Assembly: GCF_927798175.1 (NCBI RefSeq)
Contig: NZ_CAKMMP010000022.1
Span: 37,755-101,754, forward strand
Source of the DNA: Paenibacillus sp. JJ-223
GTDB taxonomy: Bacteria; Bacillota; Bacilli; Paenibacillales; Paenibacillaceae
Direction of reading: 5' to 3'
Length of the DNA: 64,000 nt
Shown here: piece by piece, positions 51,482-59,862 of the stretch
Layout: every line of letters begins with the position of its first letter
Position numbering within the stretch: position 1 is the first letter of the stretch
Position numbers and translations under genes: made by a program
The notes under the pieces: model-generated
What the model saw: only the letters and a program-made list of their open reading frames with translations
Told to the model about the DNA's origin: nothing
The model's database searches: none

Positions 51482-52384
51482 TCACAAACGTGTGTCCCCG
51501 CTGAAATTGGCCGTGAAATGCGCATTCGGATCGTATACTTCGAACTCGTACCCTTTATTCTCCAGCAATTTCAGAATGCGCGGCAACGCCTGTACCGTTT
51601 GTTCACGCTCGTGCATCAGGATCACTTCCCTGTCCCGGTGCACGGAGCTGCGCACGCGTTCCACGATTTTATCGGGCTGGCCGGGCAGGTTCCAATCGAG
51701 CGAATCGACCGTCCAATCCCACATTCTGAATCCGGCCGCGGCAATGTCTCCGCGGAAGGTTTCCCCGATTTGCGGGCTGCTTCCATATGGCGCTCGAATC
51801 AAGTCCGGCGTGAACCCGACGATGTCCTTCACCATCTTCTGCTCCTTCTGGAACTCCTTCACAAAGTTCGCGGAGCTGCCGCTCTTGTAGAGCTTTTTAT
51901 AGTTGTGCGTCATGCTGTGAAGCCCCGGATAGCTGCCTTCTTCCACAAGACGTTTCACCGCCGCTTTATGCTGGTTCAGCTGGCTTCCGATCATGAAAAA
52001 GGTTGCCTTCGCTTCATGCTGCTTCAAAATGTTAAGAAGAGTGTCCGTATATTCGCTTGGCCCGTCGTCGAACGTTATGTATACCACCTTACGCACCTGC
52101 CCGAGAAACCGGGTAGGCTCCTCTTTGGTGCCTGAAGTCATTTCCATCATACCCAGCCGTGCAGGCTGTTCGATAGCTGCCGTCGGCGGCGGTGCCATGT
52201 AACTTTTAACCCAATCGGTCATTCCGGCAAATATGTAGGTTACTCCGAGCACGAACACAGCCAATAGCATGACTGCCGTGATCACTCTGCCGTATCGGAT
52301 GCGTCTTCGTTTATGCGTCTTTACTCGGCTTGTTCTACTTGAAAAAGTTCCATTCTCTCTCGCTGTCTGTTGTTGAAATCCCAC
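51482..52384 (-). CDS. Membrane-anchored polysaccharide deacetylase (NodB domain)
   Basis: A 300-residue protein. A cytoplasmic basic N-terminus (KTHKRRRIRYGR) and one membrane helix (VITAVMLLAVFVLGVTYIFA) anchor an extracellular NodB domain with YITFDDGPSEYTDT (catalytic and metal Asp), HSMTHNYKKLY (metal His) and RAPYGSSPQIG (catalytic Arg/Pro). It likely removes acetyl groups from peptidoglycan or another wall glycan, as PgdA-type enzymes do. Neighbour to two envelope lipoproteins. Confidence 0.88.
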   Translation of the reverse strand: MGFQQQTARENGTFSSRTSRVKTHKRRRIRYGRVITAVMLLAVFVLGVTYIFAGMTDWVKSYMAPPPTAAIEQPARLGMMEMTSGTKEEPTRFLGQVRKVVYITFDDGPSEYTDTLLNILKQHEAKATFFMIGSQLNQHKAAVKRLVEEGSYPGLHSMTHNYKKLYKSGSSANFVKEFQKEQKMVKDIVGFTPDLIRAPYGSSPQIGETFRGDIAAAGFRMWDWTVDSLDWNLPGQPDKIVERVRSSVHRDREVILMHEREQTVQALPRILKLLENKGYEFEVYDPNAHFTANFSGDTRL

Positions 52385-52609
52385 TTCCCCGCCACTTCCT
52401 TAACTTCATTTTTTCACGATTATTGGTATATTATATCGGTTCTTGTCTCTATATAGAAGATTAATAGAAAAGAAGACGCGGTGAATGACAGAAAAGTTAC
52501 AAGGCCGGTTACAATCTGCTTATTTATTTTTCCGGATTCTTTTCCTGTACGGCATTCCACTGTATAATGAATTGATTTAGGCAATTGACAACAAGAAGGA
52601 GTTACATTC

Positions 52610-53557
52610 ATGACAAGCTTGAACCGTGCCGGGAAGCCCATCTTCCTGCTGTTTTTTCTCGGCATTATCGCCATCTCGTTTTCTTCCATTTTTGTGCGCT
52701 GGTCCTCGGCCGACGTGGCCGTGATCGCCATGTACAGACTGTATCTGACCAACCTGCTGATGCTTCCCTTGGTGTGGAAATACAGGCATGAGATGCTTGG
52801 CCTGAAATTCAGGCAGTGGCTGCTGCTGCTCGCCTCCGGAGTTATGCTTGCCCTGCATTTTCTTCTTTGGATGGGATCGCTTCGACTGACGAGCGTTGCC
52901 AGCTCCACCGTCATTCTGGCCCTCGAACCCATTCTCATTCTTGCCGGCTCGGTGTGGCTGTTCCAAGCTAAAGCCAATCGCATGATGCTCATCGGCATGG
53001 GCATTGCCCTGCTCGGCTCGATCGCGATTGGCGCGGGTGATTTCCAGGTGTCCGGAACGGCGCTGAAAGGAGATTTCCTCTCCTTGCTCGGAACGATTGC
53101 CGTGGCCATTCATATGCTGCTGGGACAATCTTTGCGTTCCGGGCTGAGCGCTTTTTCGTATAATTTCTGGGTGTTTTTCGTTGCCGCAAGCTCCCTGGCG
53201 ATTTATAATCTGGCCAACGGACATGCGTTTGGCGGTTATGCCGCCAGCGAGTGGGGCATCTTTCTGCTGCTTGCCATCGTGCCTACGCTCTTTGGGCATT
53301 ACTTGTTCAACTGGCTGCTGAAATACATGAATGCCACCACGGTATCCATGGGCGTGCTCGGGGAACCCGTATTCTCTTCGTTGCTGGCATGGATGCTGCT
53401 CGGCGAATCGCTCAGCGCACTGCAAATGTCTGCGGGCGTGGTGATCATTTTCGGGGTATGGATCTTTATCCGTTATGGCAAAACCGAAACCAAACCTGCA
53501 TCCCCGGATGCTTCTGCGGGACAAGGTTCAGGTATATTAACCAATCAATCTACCTAA
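52610..53557 (+). CDS. EamA/DMT-family transporter
   Basis: A 315-residue, ten-helix protein made of two EamA repeats (ISFSSIFVRWSSADVAVIAM ... and LGTIAVAIHMLLGQSLRSGL ...). MGVLGEPVFSSLLAWMLLGE near the end is the usual family signature. Probably a small-metabolite exporter. AGGAG and ATG 52610 are well spaced. It is followed 13 bases later by the rhodanese gene, with which it forms an operon. Confidence 0.88.
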   Translation: MTSLNRAGKPIFLLFFLGIIAISFSSIFVRWSSADVAVIAMYRLYLTNLLMLPLVWKYRHEMLGLKFRQWLLLLASGVMLALHFLLWMGSLRLTSVASSTVILALEPILILAGSVWLFQAKANRMMLIGMGIALLGSIAIGAGDFQVSGTALKGDFLSLLGTIAVAIHMLLGQSLRSGLSAFSYNFWVFFVAASSLAIYNLANGHAFGGYAASEWGIFLLLAIVPTLFGHYLFNWLLKYMNATTVSMGVLGEPVFSSLLAWMLLGESLSALQMSAGVVIIFGVWIFIRYGKTETKPASPDASAGQGSGILTNQST

Positions 53558-53570
53558 GGCGGTGTATGTT

Positions 53571-54410
53571 ATGAAAAATATCGTATCCATGCGCTGGCTG
53601 CTCGCCAGAATGTACGAACCGGATATCGTCATTGTCGACTGCCGGTTCCTGCTCGGCCAGCCGAATGCCGGCAAGGAAGCTTATGACACAGCCCACATTC
53701 CAGGGGCGGTGTATCTCGACCTGGAGCAGGATCTGTCCGCTCCCGTTTCAACCCATGGCGGGCGTCACCCGCTGCCCGACCCGGCCAAACTCGCTGCGCG
53801 GCTGACCAAAGCCGGCATCGGCTCCAATGCCCGCATCGTTGCATACGACGATCAAGGCGGCATGAACGCCGCCCGGCTCTGGTGGCTGCTCCGTTACCTG
53901 GGCCATGAACAAGCTTACGTGATGGACGAAGGTTTCACGGCCTGGCAAAACGCCAAGTTTCCGGTAACTGCGGACGTGCCCGTGCGGATTCCGTCCACGT
54001 TCGATGCGAACGTGCAGCCTCACATGCTTGCCAGCGTAGAGGATACACAGCATGCCTCAGCGAACGGCTCAGCCGTGCTGATCGACTCCCGCGATGCCCG
54101 CCGCTATGCGGGGCTGGAGGAACCGATCGACGCCAAAGCCGGACATGTTCCGGGCGCGGTGAATTATTTTTGGAAAGACGTGCTCGGCCCCGAAGGCCGC
54201 TGGCTCAACGTGGAGCAGCTGCAGGAGCGCTTCGGTAAGCTGGACAAAGATGAGCCGATCATCGTGTACTGCGGCTCCGGCGTATCCGCCTGCCCGAACG
54301 TAATCGCGCTGGAGGAAGCCGGATATACAAACGTGAAGCTGTATGCCGGAAGCTGGAGCGACTGGATTAGTTATGAGGAGAATCCGGTGGCGACGGGGGA
54401 AGAAGTTTAG
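53571..54410 (+). CDS. Two-domain sulfurtransferase (rhodanese family)
   Basis: About 279 residues, two rhodanese domains. The first (DIVIVDCRFLLGQPNAGKEA) lacks a catalytic Cys; the second carries the active-site loop VYCGSGVSACPN and ends GSWSDWISYEENPVAT. Family members move sulfane sulfur from thiosulfate or 3-mercaptopyruvate to acceptors. AAGGCGG favours ATG 53571. Its 3' end is duplicated twice downstream (56937-57055 and 57921-57972). Confidence 0.9.
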   Translation: MKNIVSMRWLLARMYEPDIVIVDCRFLLGQPNAGKEAYDTAHIPGAVYLDLEQDLSAPVSTHGGRHPLPDPAKLAARLTKAGIGSNARIVAYDDQGGMNAARLWWLLRYLGHEQAYVMDEGFTAWQNAKFPVTADVPVRIPSTFDANVQPHMLASVEDTQHASANGSAVLIDSRDARRYAGLEEPIDAKAGHVPGAVNYFWKDVLGPEGRWLNVEQLQERFGKLDKDEPIIVYCGSGVSACPNVIALEEAGYTNVKLYAGSWSDWISYEENPVATGEEV

Positions 54411-54411
54411 G
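54288..54411 (+). repeat. Rhodanese 3' end, source copy of a triplicated segment
   Basis: The last ~41 codons of the rhodanese gene. Matching copies (R2, R3) follow the 669-residue and 221-residue genes downstream. Confidence 0.8.
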
Positions 54412-54450
54412 GGCTTGATACGTTGTGGATGATGTGGAATAGCTAAGCCG

Positions 54451-54490
54451 AAATGCCGCCTGGGTCTAAGGATTCGTGGCGGTATTTTAT
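54451..54490 (+). terminator. Terminator of the transporter-rhodanese operon
   Basis: AATGCCGCC / GGCGGTATT stem, then TTTAT. Confidence 0.65.
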
Positions 54491-54746
54491 CGTGAAGTCC
54501 GACATCGAGTGAGAGAGCGTTAATCGTTTACTTGCTACTCCGTTTTTTTGTATTTTATCAGTACGGCACAAAACGGTTTATAGGTAAAGAGGAAAGCGAT
54601 CTGTAAAGAGAAAGGAGGAATCGGATTATTGCCATAGAAGATTAGTAGGCGAATTTTCGCGCACGATATTGAAGCGATATCTCTTGTTTCGACTCGGTCT
54701 CGCGTCGAATAACGATCCAAGAAAAAGATCGTCTGAACTTCTCGTT
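54491..54746. other. Intergenic, no gene seen
   Basis: Low-GC spacer between rhodanese terminator and the promoter of the 669-residue gene. Leftward short frames here lack ribosome sites. Confidence 0.4.
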
Positions 54747-54775
54747 CTTGGTATTAGCCCCTATTTCTCTTATAA
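54747..54775 (+). promoter_or_regulatory. Sigma-A-like promoter of the 669-residue gene
   Basis: TTGGTA, 17 bases, TATAAT; 43 bases before ATG 54818. Confidence 0.55.
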
Positions 54776-54817
54776 TGAATAAATTAGCGACCCTATGCAA
54801 TTTTAAGGAGATGAAGT

Positions 54818-56827
54818 ATGGAAGAGAGTAGGAAACGCTTTGCCACAAGGTTTTTGATTGTAGCAGGTATGATTTTTTTTAGCTGGTTGCTGCTGAATAC
54901 GGGTGAACAAGCAGAGGCAGCACAGGAGCTTTACAAATCGGAAATTAAATTTGAATTCAAGTATGAGGAAGAAGCAGCCCGAGTTGTACCGCAGGTTCGT
55001 GTAACGAAGTTTTATTTTGATGACGGTCGTGTGGAGACTGAACTTCATGAATTTCCAGAGCAGGCACGGGCTGTATCAAAAGATGCCCAATTTTCGGAGA
55101 GCGCACGTAAAAAAGATGATCCAGCGCTGAAGAAAACATTCTATCCAGGCTGCGGATGGGACTATGGCACACATGTGCTGGATACAGAGAAAGGTCCGCG
55201 AGCTTTTACGGTTTATTGTGATTCAACGACAAATAAGCAATTAAATGCAAAAGGTGAAAAGGAGTCGATAAGCAACTTTGTTATATATGGATATGATCTC
55301 GAACGCAATCATCTAAGCGTGTTGAATCAAGCACAAACAGACGGGAAAAGCCCGCCTCCGTTCGAAATGTATTATGACTTTGGGGGCTACGCCATTCAAG
55401 AAGGCAACGGAAAAATAAATTATGAGGAGCGCAATACCCGAGTCTATTCGCTGATCAGTAACAAATTGCTGGCGCGTACTGCTGATTATCCGCGCGAAAA
55501 TGGTAGTAATACAACGTTAAGCTACACCGAATACAAAAAAATATCTAATGACCCAAAAGTTCTTGCTAAAATCGGCAATTATGATACATATGGGGATAAT
55601 CATTTCATGGTAGAAACGATCATTTTGAACCCCGACGGAACCCGAACAACAAGCAAGGGTTCCACAGCGCTGCCTGACAATATTCTTTTTGAAGAAAAAA
55701 TCGGTTCTCTAACCTATGTCTTGTATAAAAATCCAAAAAACGAAAATCAAATGGTAGGTTATCGAACTTCTACAAGTGCAGCAATCAAACCATTGTCCCG
55801 CACCGATGCTTCCAGTTCGATTCGGTTTACTCAGTATAAACGTTTCGTTCTGATTCATCAGCAAACAGCCAAAGAAAAAACAATAAGAGTAGTCGATACG
55901 AAAACTGCGAAAGTAGTATCGGACATTCCGGATATTGGTGGCGGATATTTTAAGGAAGTTGGCGATTCAATTGTTTTATTCCGTTTCGAACAAAAAGATT
56001 ATTACCTGCATTTACCAACAGGAATCATGACCCGTAACATGGAAAATTCTCAATTGATCCAAACCGACACTGGTGGATACACGGGGAACCAATCGAAACT
56101 AATCTCCATGCAGCCTCCACCGCAAATGCTGATAAACGGCAAACAGATGCGTTTTGCAGGACAAGGTCCTTTCCTGACGATGGACAACCGCTGGTACGTG
56201 GAAGTGAACGATTTTGCGAAGGCAGCGGATGCTACGGTGTCCAAAACTGCAAATGGATTGACGATCACTCGTGGCTCTTACAAAATGACCGTTTCCAAAA
56301 CGGATAAAACAGCATTAAGTTGGGCAGGACAGACCTTCGTACCATTGGAGACACTGAACGCAAAACTGGGCATGGCTGGAGGTTTTTTGGATCCACTTTT
56401 AGGTAAAGGTTACGAATCTAAAGTACTACATATTTTTTCAAAAGATCTAAAAGAAGCAGATGTTATTGCTCGCCCCGATCTGTATGAGGCCATCGAGAAT
56501 CATCCAGGCAATTATTATACGATGCAAAATGGCAAACCGGCCGCAAGACCGTTGTCGGAAGCCAACACGTATTATTTTGATGGGACCAGTCTCATTTTCA
56601 AAGATGGCTTACTCGTAAATGTCGCTTCTATTCATACTGCGGACAGCCGTACATTACGAAATATTCTTTTCGATTTAGATAAATTGAAGCATGTTATTGC
56701 CGTCTATGGAACACCGAAGGCAACCAAGACCGGAGGACAAATGGTACGCTGGTACGAGGTGGAAGGAAAAGTACTGGTATTCGAAAGCAACACTAATGTG
56801 AACAGTGCTTATTATATCTCTCAATAA
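54818..56827 (+). CDS. Secreted protein with copper-amine-oxidase-N-like domain
   Basis: A 669-residue protein. A signal peptide or anchor (FLIVAGMIFFSWLLLNTGEQ) leads to a long beta-rich body with no recognised motif. Residues ~440-525 follow the copper amine oxidase N-terminal-like pattern: PPQMLINGKQMRF, DNRWYVEVNDFAKAADATVS and WAGQTFVPLETLNAKLG. These domains are common, non-catalytic modules in Paenibacillus secreted proteins. GC is lower than the neighbours. It sits between two copies of the rhodanese 3' end, so it was probably inserted there. AAGGAG precedes ATG. Confidence 0.72.
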   Translation: MEESRKRFATRFLIVAGMIFFSWLLLNTGEQAEAAQELYKSEIKFEFKYEEEAARVVPQVRVTKFYFDDGRVETELHEFPEQARAVSKDAQFSESARKKDDPALKKTFYPGCGWDYGTHVLDTEKGPRAFTVYCDSTTNKQLNAKGEKESISNFVIYGYDLERNHLSVLNQAQTDGKSPPPFEMYYDFGGYAIQEGNGKINYEERNTRVYSLISNKLLARTADYPRENGSNTTLSYTEYKKISNDPKVLAKIGNYDTYGDNHFMVETIILNPDGTRTTSKGSTALPDNILFEEKIGSLTYVLYKNPKNENQMVGYRTSTSAAIKPLSRTDASSSIRFTQYKRFVLIHQQTAKEKTIRVVDTKTAKVVSDIPDIGGGYFKEVGDSIVLFRFEQKDYYLHLPTGIMTRNMENSQLIQTDTGGYTGNQSKLISMQPPPQMLINGKQMRFAGQGPFLTMDNRWYVEVNDFAKAADATVSKTANGLTITRGSYKMTVSKTDKTALSWAGQTFVPLETLNAKLGMAGGFLDPLLGKGYESKVLHIFSKDLKEADVIARPDLYEAIENHPGNYYTMQNGKPAARPLSEANTYYFDGTSLIFKDGLLVNVASIHTADSRTLRNILFDLDKLKHVIAVYGTPKATKTGGQMVRWYEVEGKVLVFESNTNVNSAYYISQ

Positions 56828-56851
56828 ACATGAGAAGAGATTCTGTGCTCC

Positions 56852-56886
56852 AAGCCCGTTTCCAAATAAGGACTCGGGCTTTTTTA
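56852..56886 (+). terminator. Terminator of the 669-residue gene
   Basis: AAGCCCG / CGGGCTT stem, then TTTTTATTT. Confidence 0.8.
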
Positions 56887-56936
56887 TTTAGGCTGAAAAG
56901 AATACCGAATCCCCGCTCTCGATAAACCCAATCAAA

Positions 56937-57055
56937 GCCTGCCCGAACGTGATCGTGCTGGACGCAGCCGGATATACGAACGTGAAGCTGTATGCCGGAA
57001 GCTAGAGCGACTGGATCAGTTATGAAGAGAATCCGGTGGGAACTGGGGAGGATTA
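56937..57055 (+). repeat. Second copy of the rhodanese 3' end (R2)
   Basis: GCCTGCCCGAACGTGATCG through GAATCCGGTGG matches the rhodanese gene end, but the Trp codon in GSWSDW is TAG and other changes are present. It has no start and is not a gene. Confidence 0.8.
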
Positions 57056-57248
57056 GCTTTTCCAAGCACTATACAAATATAACTTGGCAGGGTGCCGCCC
57101 AGAGTTGAAGTGAAAAATGAGAGGAAAGCAATCGAAACCGTAGGCCTGTTTGGGCGTAATAATACAAAGTTTAAGAGCTTACAAGGAAAGCCAAGATTTC
57201 TGTAACATGTTACCCTTTATAAAATAAATAAAAAGGAGAGGAATAGAT

Positions 57249-57914
57249 ATGGCGGATCACCAAACCGGCAAGGATATTTTTCGGGAATGTTGCTCAAGGA
57301 TTGCGGCGGCCTGCGCGCCATGCGGGTTCAAATATTATAAATCCAGGCGGAGCATGGTCAAGCACGTGGGCCCCTTTACAGCTGAGGTACGTTTTTCAAG
57401 TCACTCTTCCAATGTGGCCGGCAGTTATTTGGAGTTTAATACCAATTCCCGAATCATAAATACGGACAGCGGAAAAGTATACTGGGAGATCAGCTTGAGC
57501 AGCTTCCGGGACAAAGGCAAGGTATGGAATTTGGCCAAGGAAGCCACCCGAGAGCGGGAACTGGCAGAAATAATCACCTTGATTCAAAATAAGGTCGCTC
57601 CATTGATGGACAAGTATGAGACTAATCTTGAGGAGATCCTTGAGGAGGTCATCCAGACTGGATGGTTTTTGCCGCAGGCGAATCCAATGGAATTCTATGT
57701 GCTTGACGTTTTAGACCTGGTGGTTGATTTCGGCTCACCTGAACAGATACGTGAATGCGCGCATCGATACATCCGCCACTTATCGGAGGAAATGCAGGAA
57801 ACCTTCAAGAACGATTATGATGCATATCAACGGGATGGACAGGCTGCAAGCACGATCGCATTTCGCAAATTGATCCCTTTTATGATAAAAAGAAACATTC
57901 CCTTGCCGTTGTAA
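57249..57914 (+). CDS. DUF4304-like protein (intact paralogue)
   Basis: A 221-residue soluble protein, the intact relative of the frameshifted gene at 4651-5306. Shared layout: N-terminal helix, GFKYYKSRRSMVKHVGPFTA, AEVRFSSHSS, SYLEFNTNSR, then VLDLVVDFGSPEQIRECAHR and MQETFKNDYDAYQ. In toxin loci such proteins are immunity candidates. Here no toxin is adjacent; it lies between copies R2 and R3 of the rhodanese 3' end, so it may be a mobile orphan immunity gene (inference). AAAGGAGAGG precedes ATG. Confidence 0.65.
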   Translation: MADHQTGKDIFRECCSRIAAACAPCGFKYYKSRRSMVKHVGPFTAEVRFSSHSSNVAGSYLEFNTNSRIINTDSGKVYWEISLSSFRDKGKVWNLAKEATRERELAEIITLIQNKVAPLMDKYETNLEEILEEVIQTGWFLPQANPMEFYVLDVLDLVVDFGSPEQIRECAHRYIRHLSEEMQETFKNDYDAYQRDGQAASTIAFRKLIPFMIKRNIPLPL

Positions 57915-57920
57915 AAGGGA

Positions 57921-57972
57921 AGAGCGACTAGATTAGTTATATGGAGAATCCGGTGGCGACTTGAGAGAAGTT
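57921..57972 (+). repeat. Third, short copy of the rhodanese 3' end (R3)
   Basis: AGAGCGACTAGATTAGTTAT and GAGAATCCGGTGGCGAC match the last ~17 codons of the rhodanese gene. The Trp codon is TAG as in R2, so R3 derives from R2 or shares its parent. Confidence 0.75.
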
Positions 57973-57976
57973 ATGG

Positions 57977-58007
57977 AAAGAGCCCGCGCTGGACGCGAGC
58001 TCTTTTT
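57977..58007. terminator. Bidirectional terminator
   Basis: AAAGAGC..GCG / CGC.GAGCTCTTT imperfect stem with T and A runs, between the DUF4304-like (+) and WG-repeat (-) genes. Confidence 0.75.
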
Positions 58008-58043
58008 GTTGGGGATTTTACGATGGAATTGACGCAAATAATC

Positions 58044-59651
58044 TCAACCGTCGATTCCTGAGGAGAAGACCGTTTTTCCGTTTGCATTAAAAATAGCGTA
58101 TTTGGATGGGTTCGCCAGCGGGAAGCCGCTGTACATGCCATCGCCAAGATAATAAACCGAACTGTATTGCGGAAATATACGTTTGCCCTTTTGGATGTCG
58201 ATTGAAGTGGATATCATGTCGCCCTTGGCGTTCACCGTATACCAGACAGTTGCTATCGGACCGATATCATGAAAATATTCGACGTAATCGAGATACAAAT
58301 CCGGGTATTTGACATCCATAACGATTTTTCCACGGCTATCCAAGATGCCGACATTATTATTTAGTTTGACTCTATATAACGGATTCAAGGTCGTGACTTT
58401 TTCCGAGGAACTGTTGATAAAGCCGTCATGTTGGACAAGCGGAACCATTTCATCGTATTTGGCAGGAACGATCATCTCGCCTTTTTGTCCAATCAGACCA
58501 TACTTTCCGCCTTTACGTATAACGGCGCTGCCGCCCAGAAAAAGATTTGCTTCCTCATACTGATTAGGCACTTTGATCTGGCCCTGCTTTGTGATGTATC
58601 CCCATTTCTGATCCAGTTTGACTGCTGCCAGACCTTCCGAGAATGCTTTCGCATCCGCAAAATATGTATCGGATAGCGCAGTTTGATTCTTGTTGTAATA
58701 TTTCCAACCTATATCTTTCTCGCTCATCTCTTTTACCGCATAGCTACCGTCTCCCGACAGAATGATCTTCTGCTCATCTTGCGGTTCAACCACAACATGC
58801 CCGGTCACGTCGATAATCCCTTCGCCTCCCCACTGCACTTTCCACAATCCGGCCTGCGGCTCGCCGAAAGCACGATAATTTTTGTCCAAATGGATGATCG
58901 AACCGTCTTTTTGAATGATCGCGCTGTGACTGTCCTTGTATAGACCAAATTCAATATCACTTTCTGTAAACTCTACCTTACTCTCAAATTCAGCAGGAAT
59001 GACCATCTTGCCCTTGTTGTCGATACAGCCCCAAAGGCCGTCGATCTTCACGGGATAAAGCCCGAATTTACCGTATGTAGGTCCAAACTCCTTCGCTTCG
59101 ATGTTAAACGGCGTAAGCGTCTTGCCATTAGTGTCAATGAGCGCCCATTTCCCGTCCTTTTTCACAAATGCCACTTGATTATAAAATCCGGTTCCTTCCT
59201 CATACGACGGAGCAATAACAAAGGTTCCTTTCGTATTCATAAACCCTATTTTCCCCTTTTTCTTCGCAATGGCTAGTCCGTCGTTGAAACTACCTATGTA
59301 TTCAATGTTTTTGTCCTGAAATACAACTTTCCCAGCCCTATTAATCAGCTGGTTTTTGTTCACCACCGCTACGCCTTGATAAAAAGGTTCTCTGGCTAAT
59401 TGGTACTGAGGCTTGAGTACAAATTTCCCTTGGTAGTTGATGAATCCCCATTTTTGCTTTTGGCGTACCGGAATCAGCCCGTTTTCTGCCCGGTCCGCGA
59501 ACCAGATTTGGTAAAGCTCGACATGTTCCTGTGCTTTATCCCACGGTTGCATTACCGAGGCTGATGCAGCATCCGCCGGCCATGATGGAGGTATCATCAC
59601 CACGGATGCGATGAGCGTTGCACCAAGGATTTTAAATAACGTTTTCTTCAA
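58044..59651 (-). CDS. Secreted WG-repeat protein
   Basis: About 535 residues. A signal peptide (TLFKILGATLIASVVMIPPS, then ADAASA) leads to at least nine WG/KWG beta repeats, e.g. KWGFINYQGKFVLKPQY, KIGFMNTKGTFVIAPSY, LWGCIDNKGKMVIPAEF, KYGLIGQKGEMIVPAKY, NVGILDSRGKIVMDVKY. Such proteins are common in Firmicutes; ligand unknown. TTG 59651 with AGGGGGAG five bases before is the likely start; the frame extends to 59705 but without a ribosome site. Single gene. Confidence 0.85.
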   Translation of the reverse strand: MKKTLFKILGATLIASVVMIPPSWPADAASASVMQPWDKAQEHVELYQIWFADRAENGLIPVRQKQKWGFINYQGKFVLKPQYQLAREPFYQGVAVVNKNQLINRAGKVVFQDKNIEYIGSFNDGLAIAKKKGKIGFMNTKGTFVIAPSYEEGTGFYNQVAFVKKDGKWALIDTNGKTLTPFNIEAKEFGPTYGKFGLYPVKIDGLWGCIDNKGKMVIPAEFESKVEFTESDIEFGLYKDSHSAIIQKDGSIIHLDKNYRAFGEPQAGLWKVQWGGEGIIDVTGHVVVEPQDEQKIILSGDGSYAVKEMSEKDIGWKYYNKNQTALSDTYFADAKAFSEGLAAVKLDQKWGYITKQGQIKVPNQYEEANLFLGGSAVIRKGGKYGLIGQKGEMIVPAKYDEMVPLVQHDGFINSSSEKVTTLNPLYRVKLNNNVGILDSRGKIVMDVKYPDLYLDYVEYFHDIGPIATVWYTVNAKGDMISTSIDIQKGKRIFPQYSSVYYLGDGMYSGFPLANPSKYAIFNANGKTVFSSGIDG

Positions 59652-59820
59652 ATCTACTCCCCCTATTAGAGTTATGGAAAAACGCGCCGATTCACAAAGG
59701 TGCATTTTTCATGGAATTGCAGCTTAAGCTGAAACTCTGCCCATACTATAACACACTCCAGTCTGACAGCTCTATTCCCCTTATGACCATACAACCACGG
59801 CTCTAATATATAACTAAAAC

Positions 59821-59847
59821 GGACACTGAGAAACTCAGTGCCCATTA
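59821..59847 (-). terminator. Terminator after the beta-lactamase-family gene
   Basis: GGACACTGAG / CTCAGTGCCC stem with a three-base loop, ending leftward in GTTTTAG. Confidence 0.65.
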
Positions 59848-59862
59848 ACAGCGACAATTACC

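Noticed and set aside
52420..53524. Leftward frames of 229 and 315 codons
   Set aside because: Antisense to the EamA transporter; the 315-codon one is rich in His/Gln/Arg, typical of a shadow frame.
56937..57055. Truncated rhodanese gene
   Set aside because: Only the last ~40 codons are present, with an in-frame TAG; it is listed as a repeat, not a gene.
58044..59651. Tandem repeats as a CRISPR array or satellite
   Set aside because: The repeats are protein-level WG modules with diverged DNA; no fixed-length direct repeats with spacers occur in the window.
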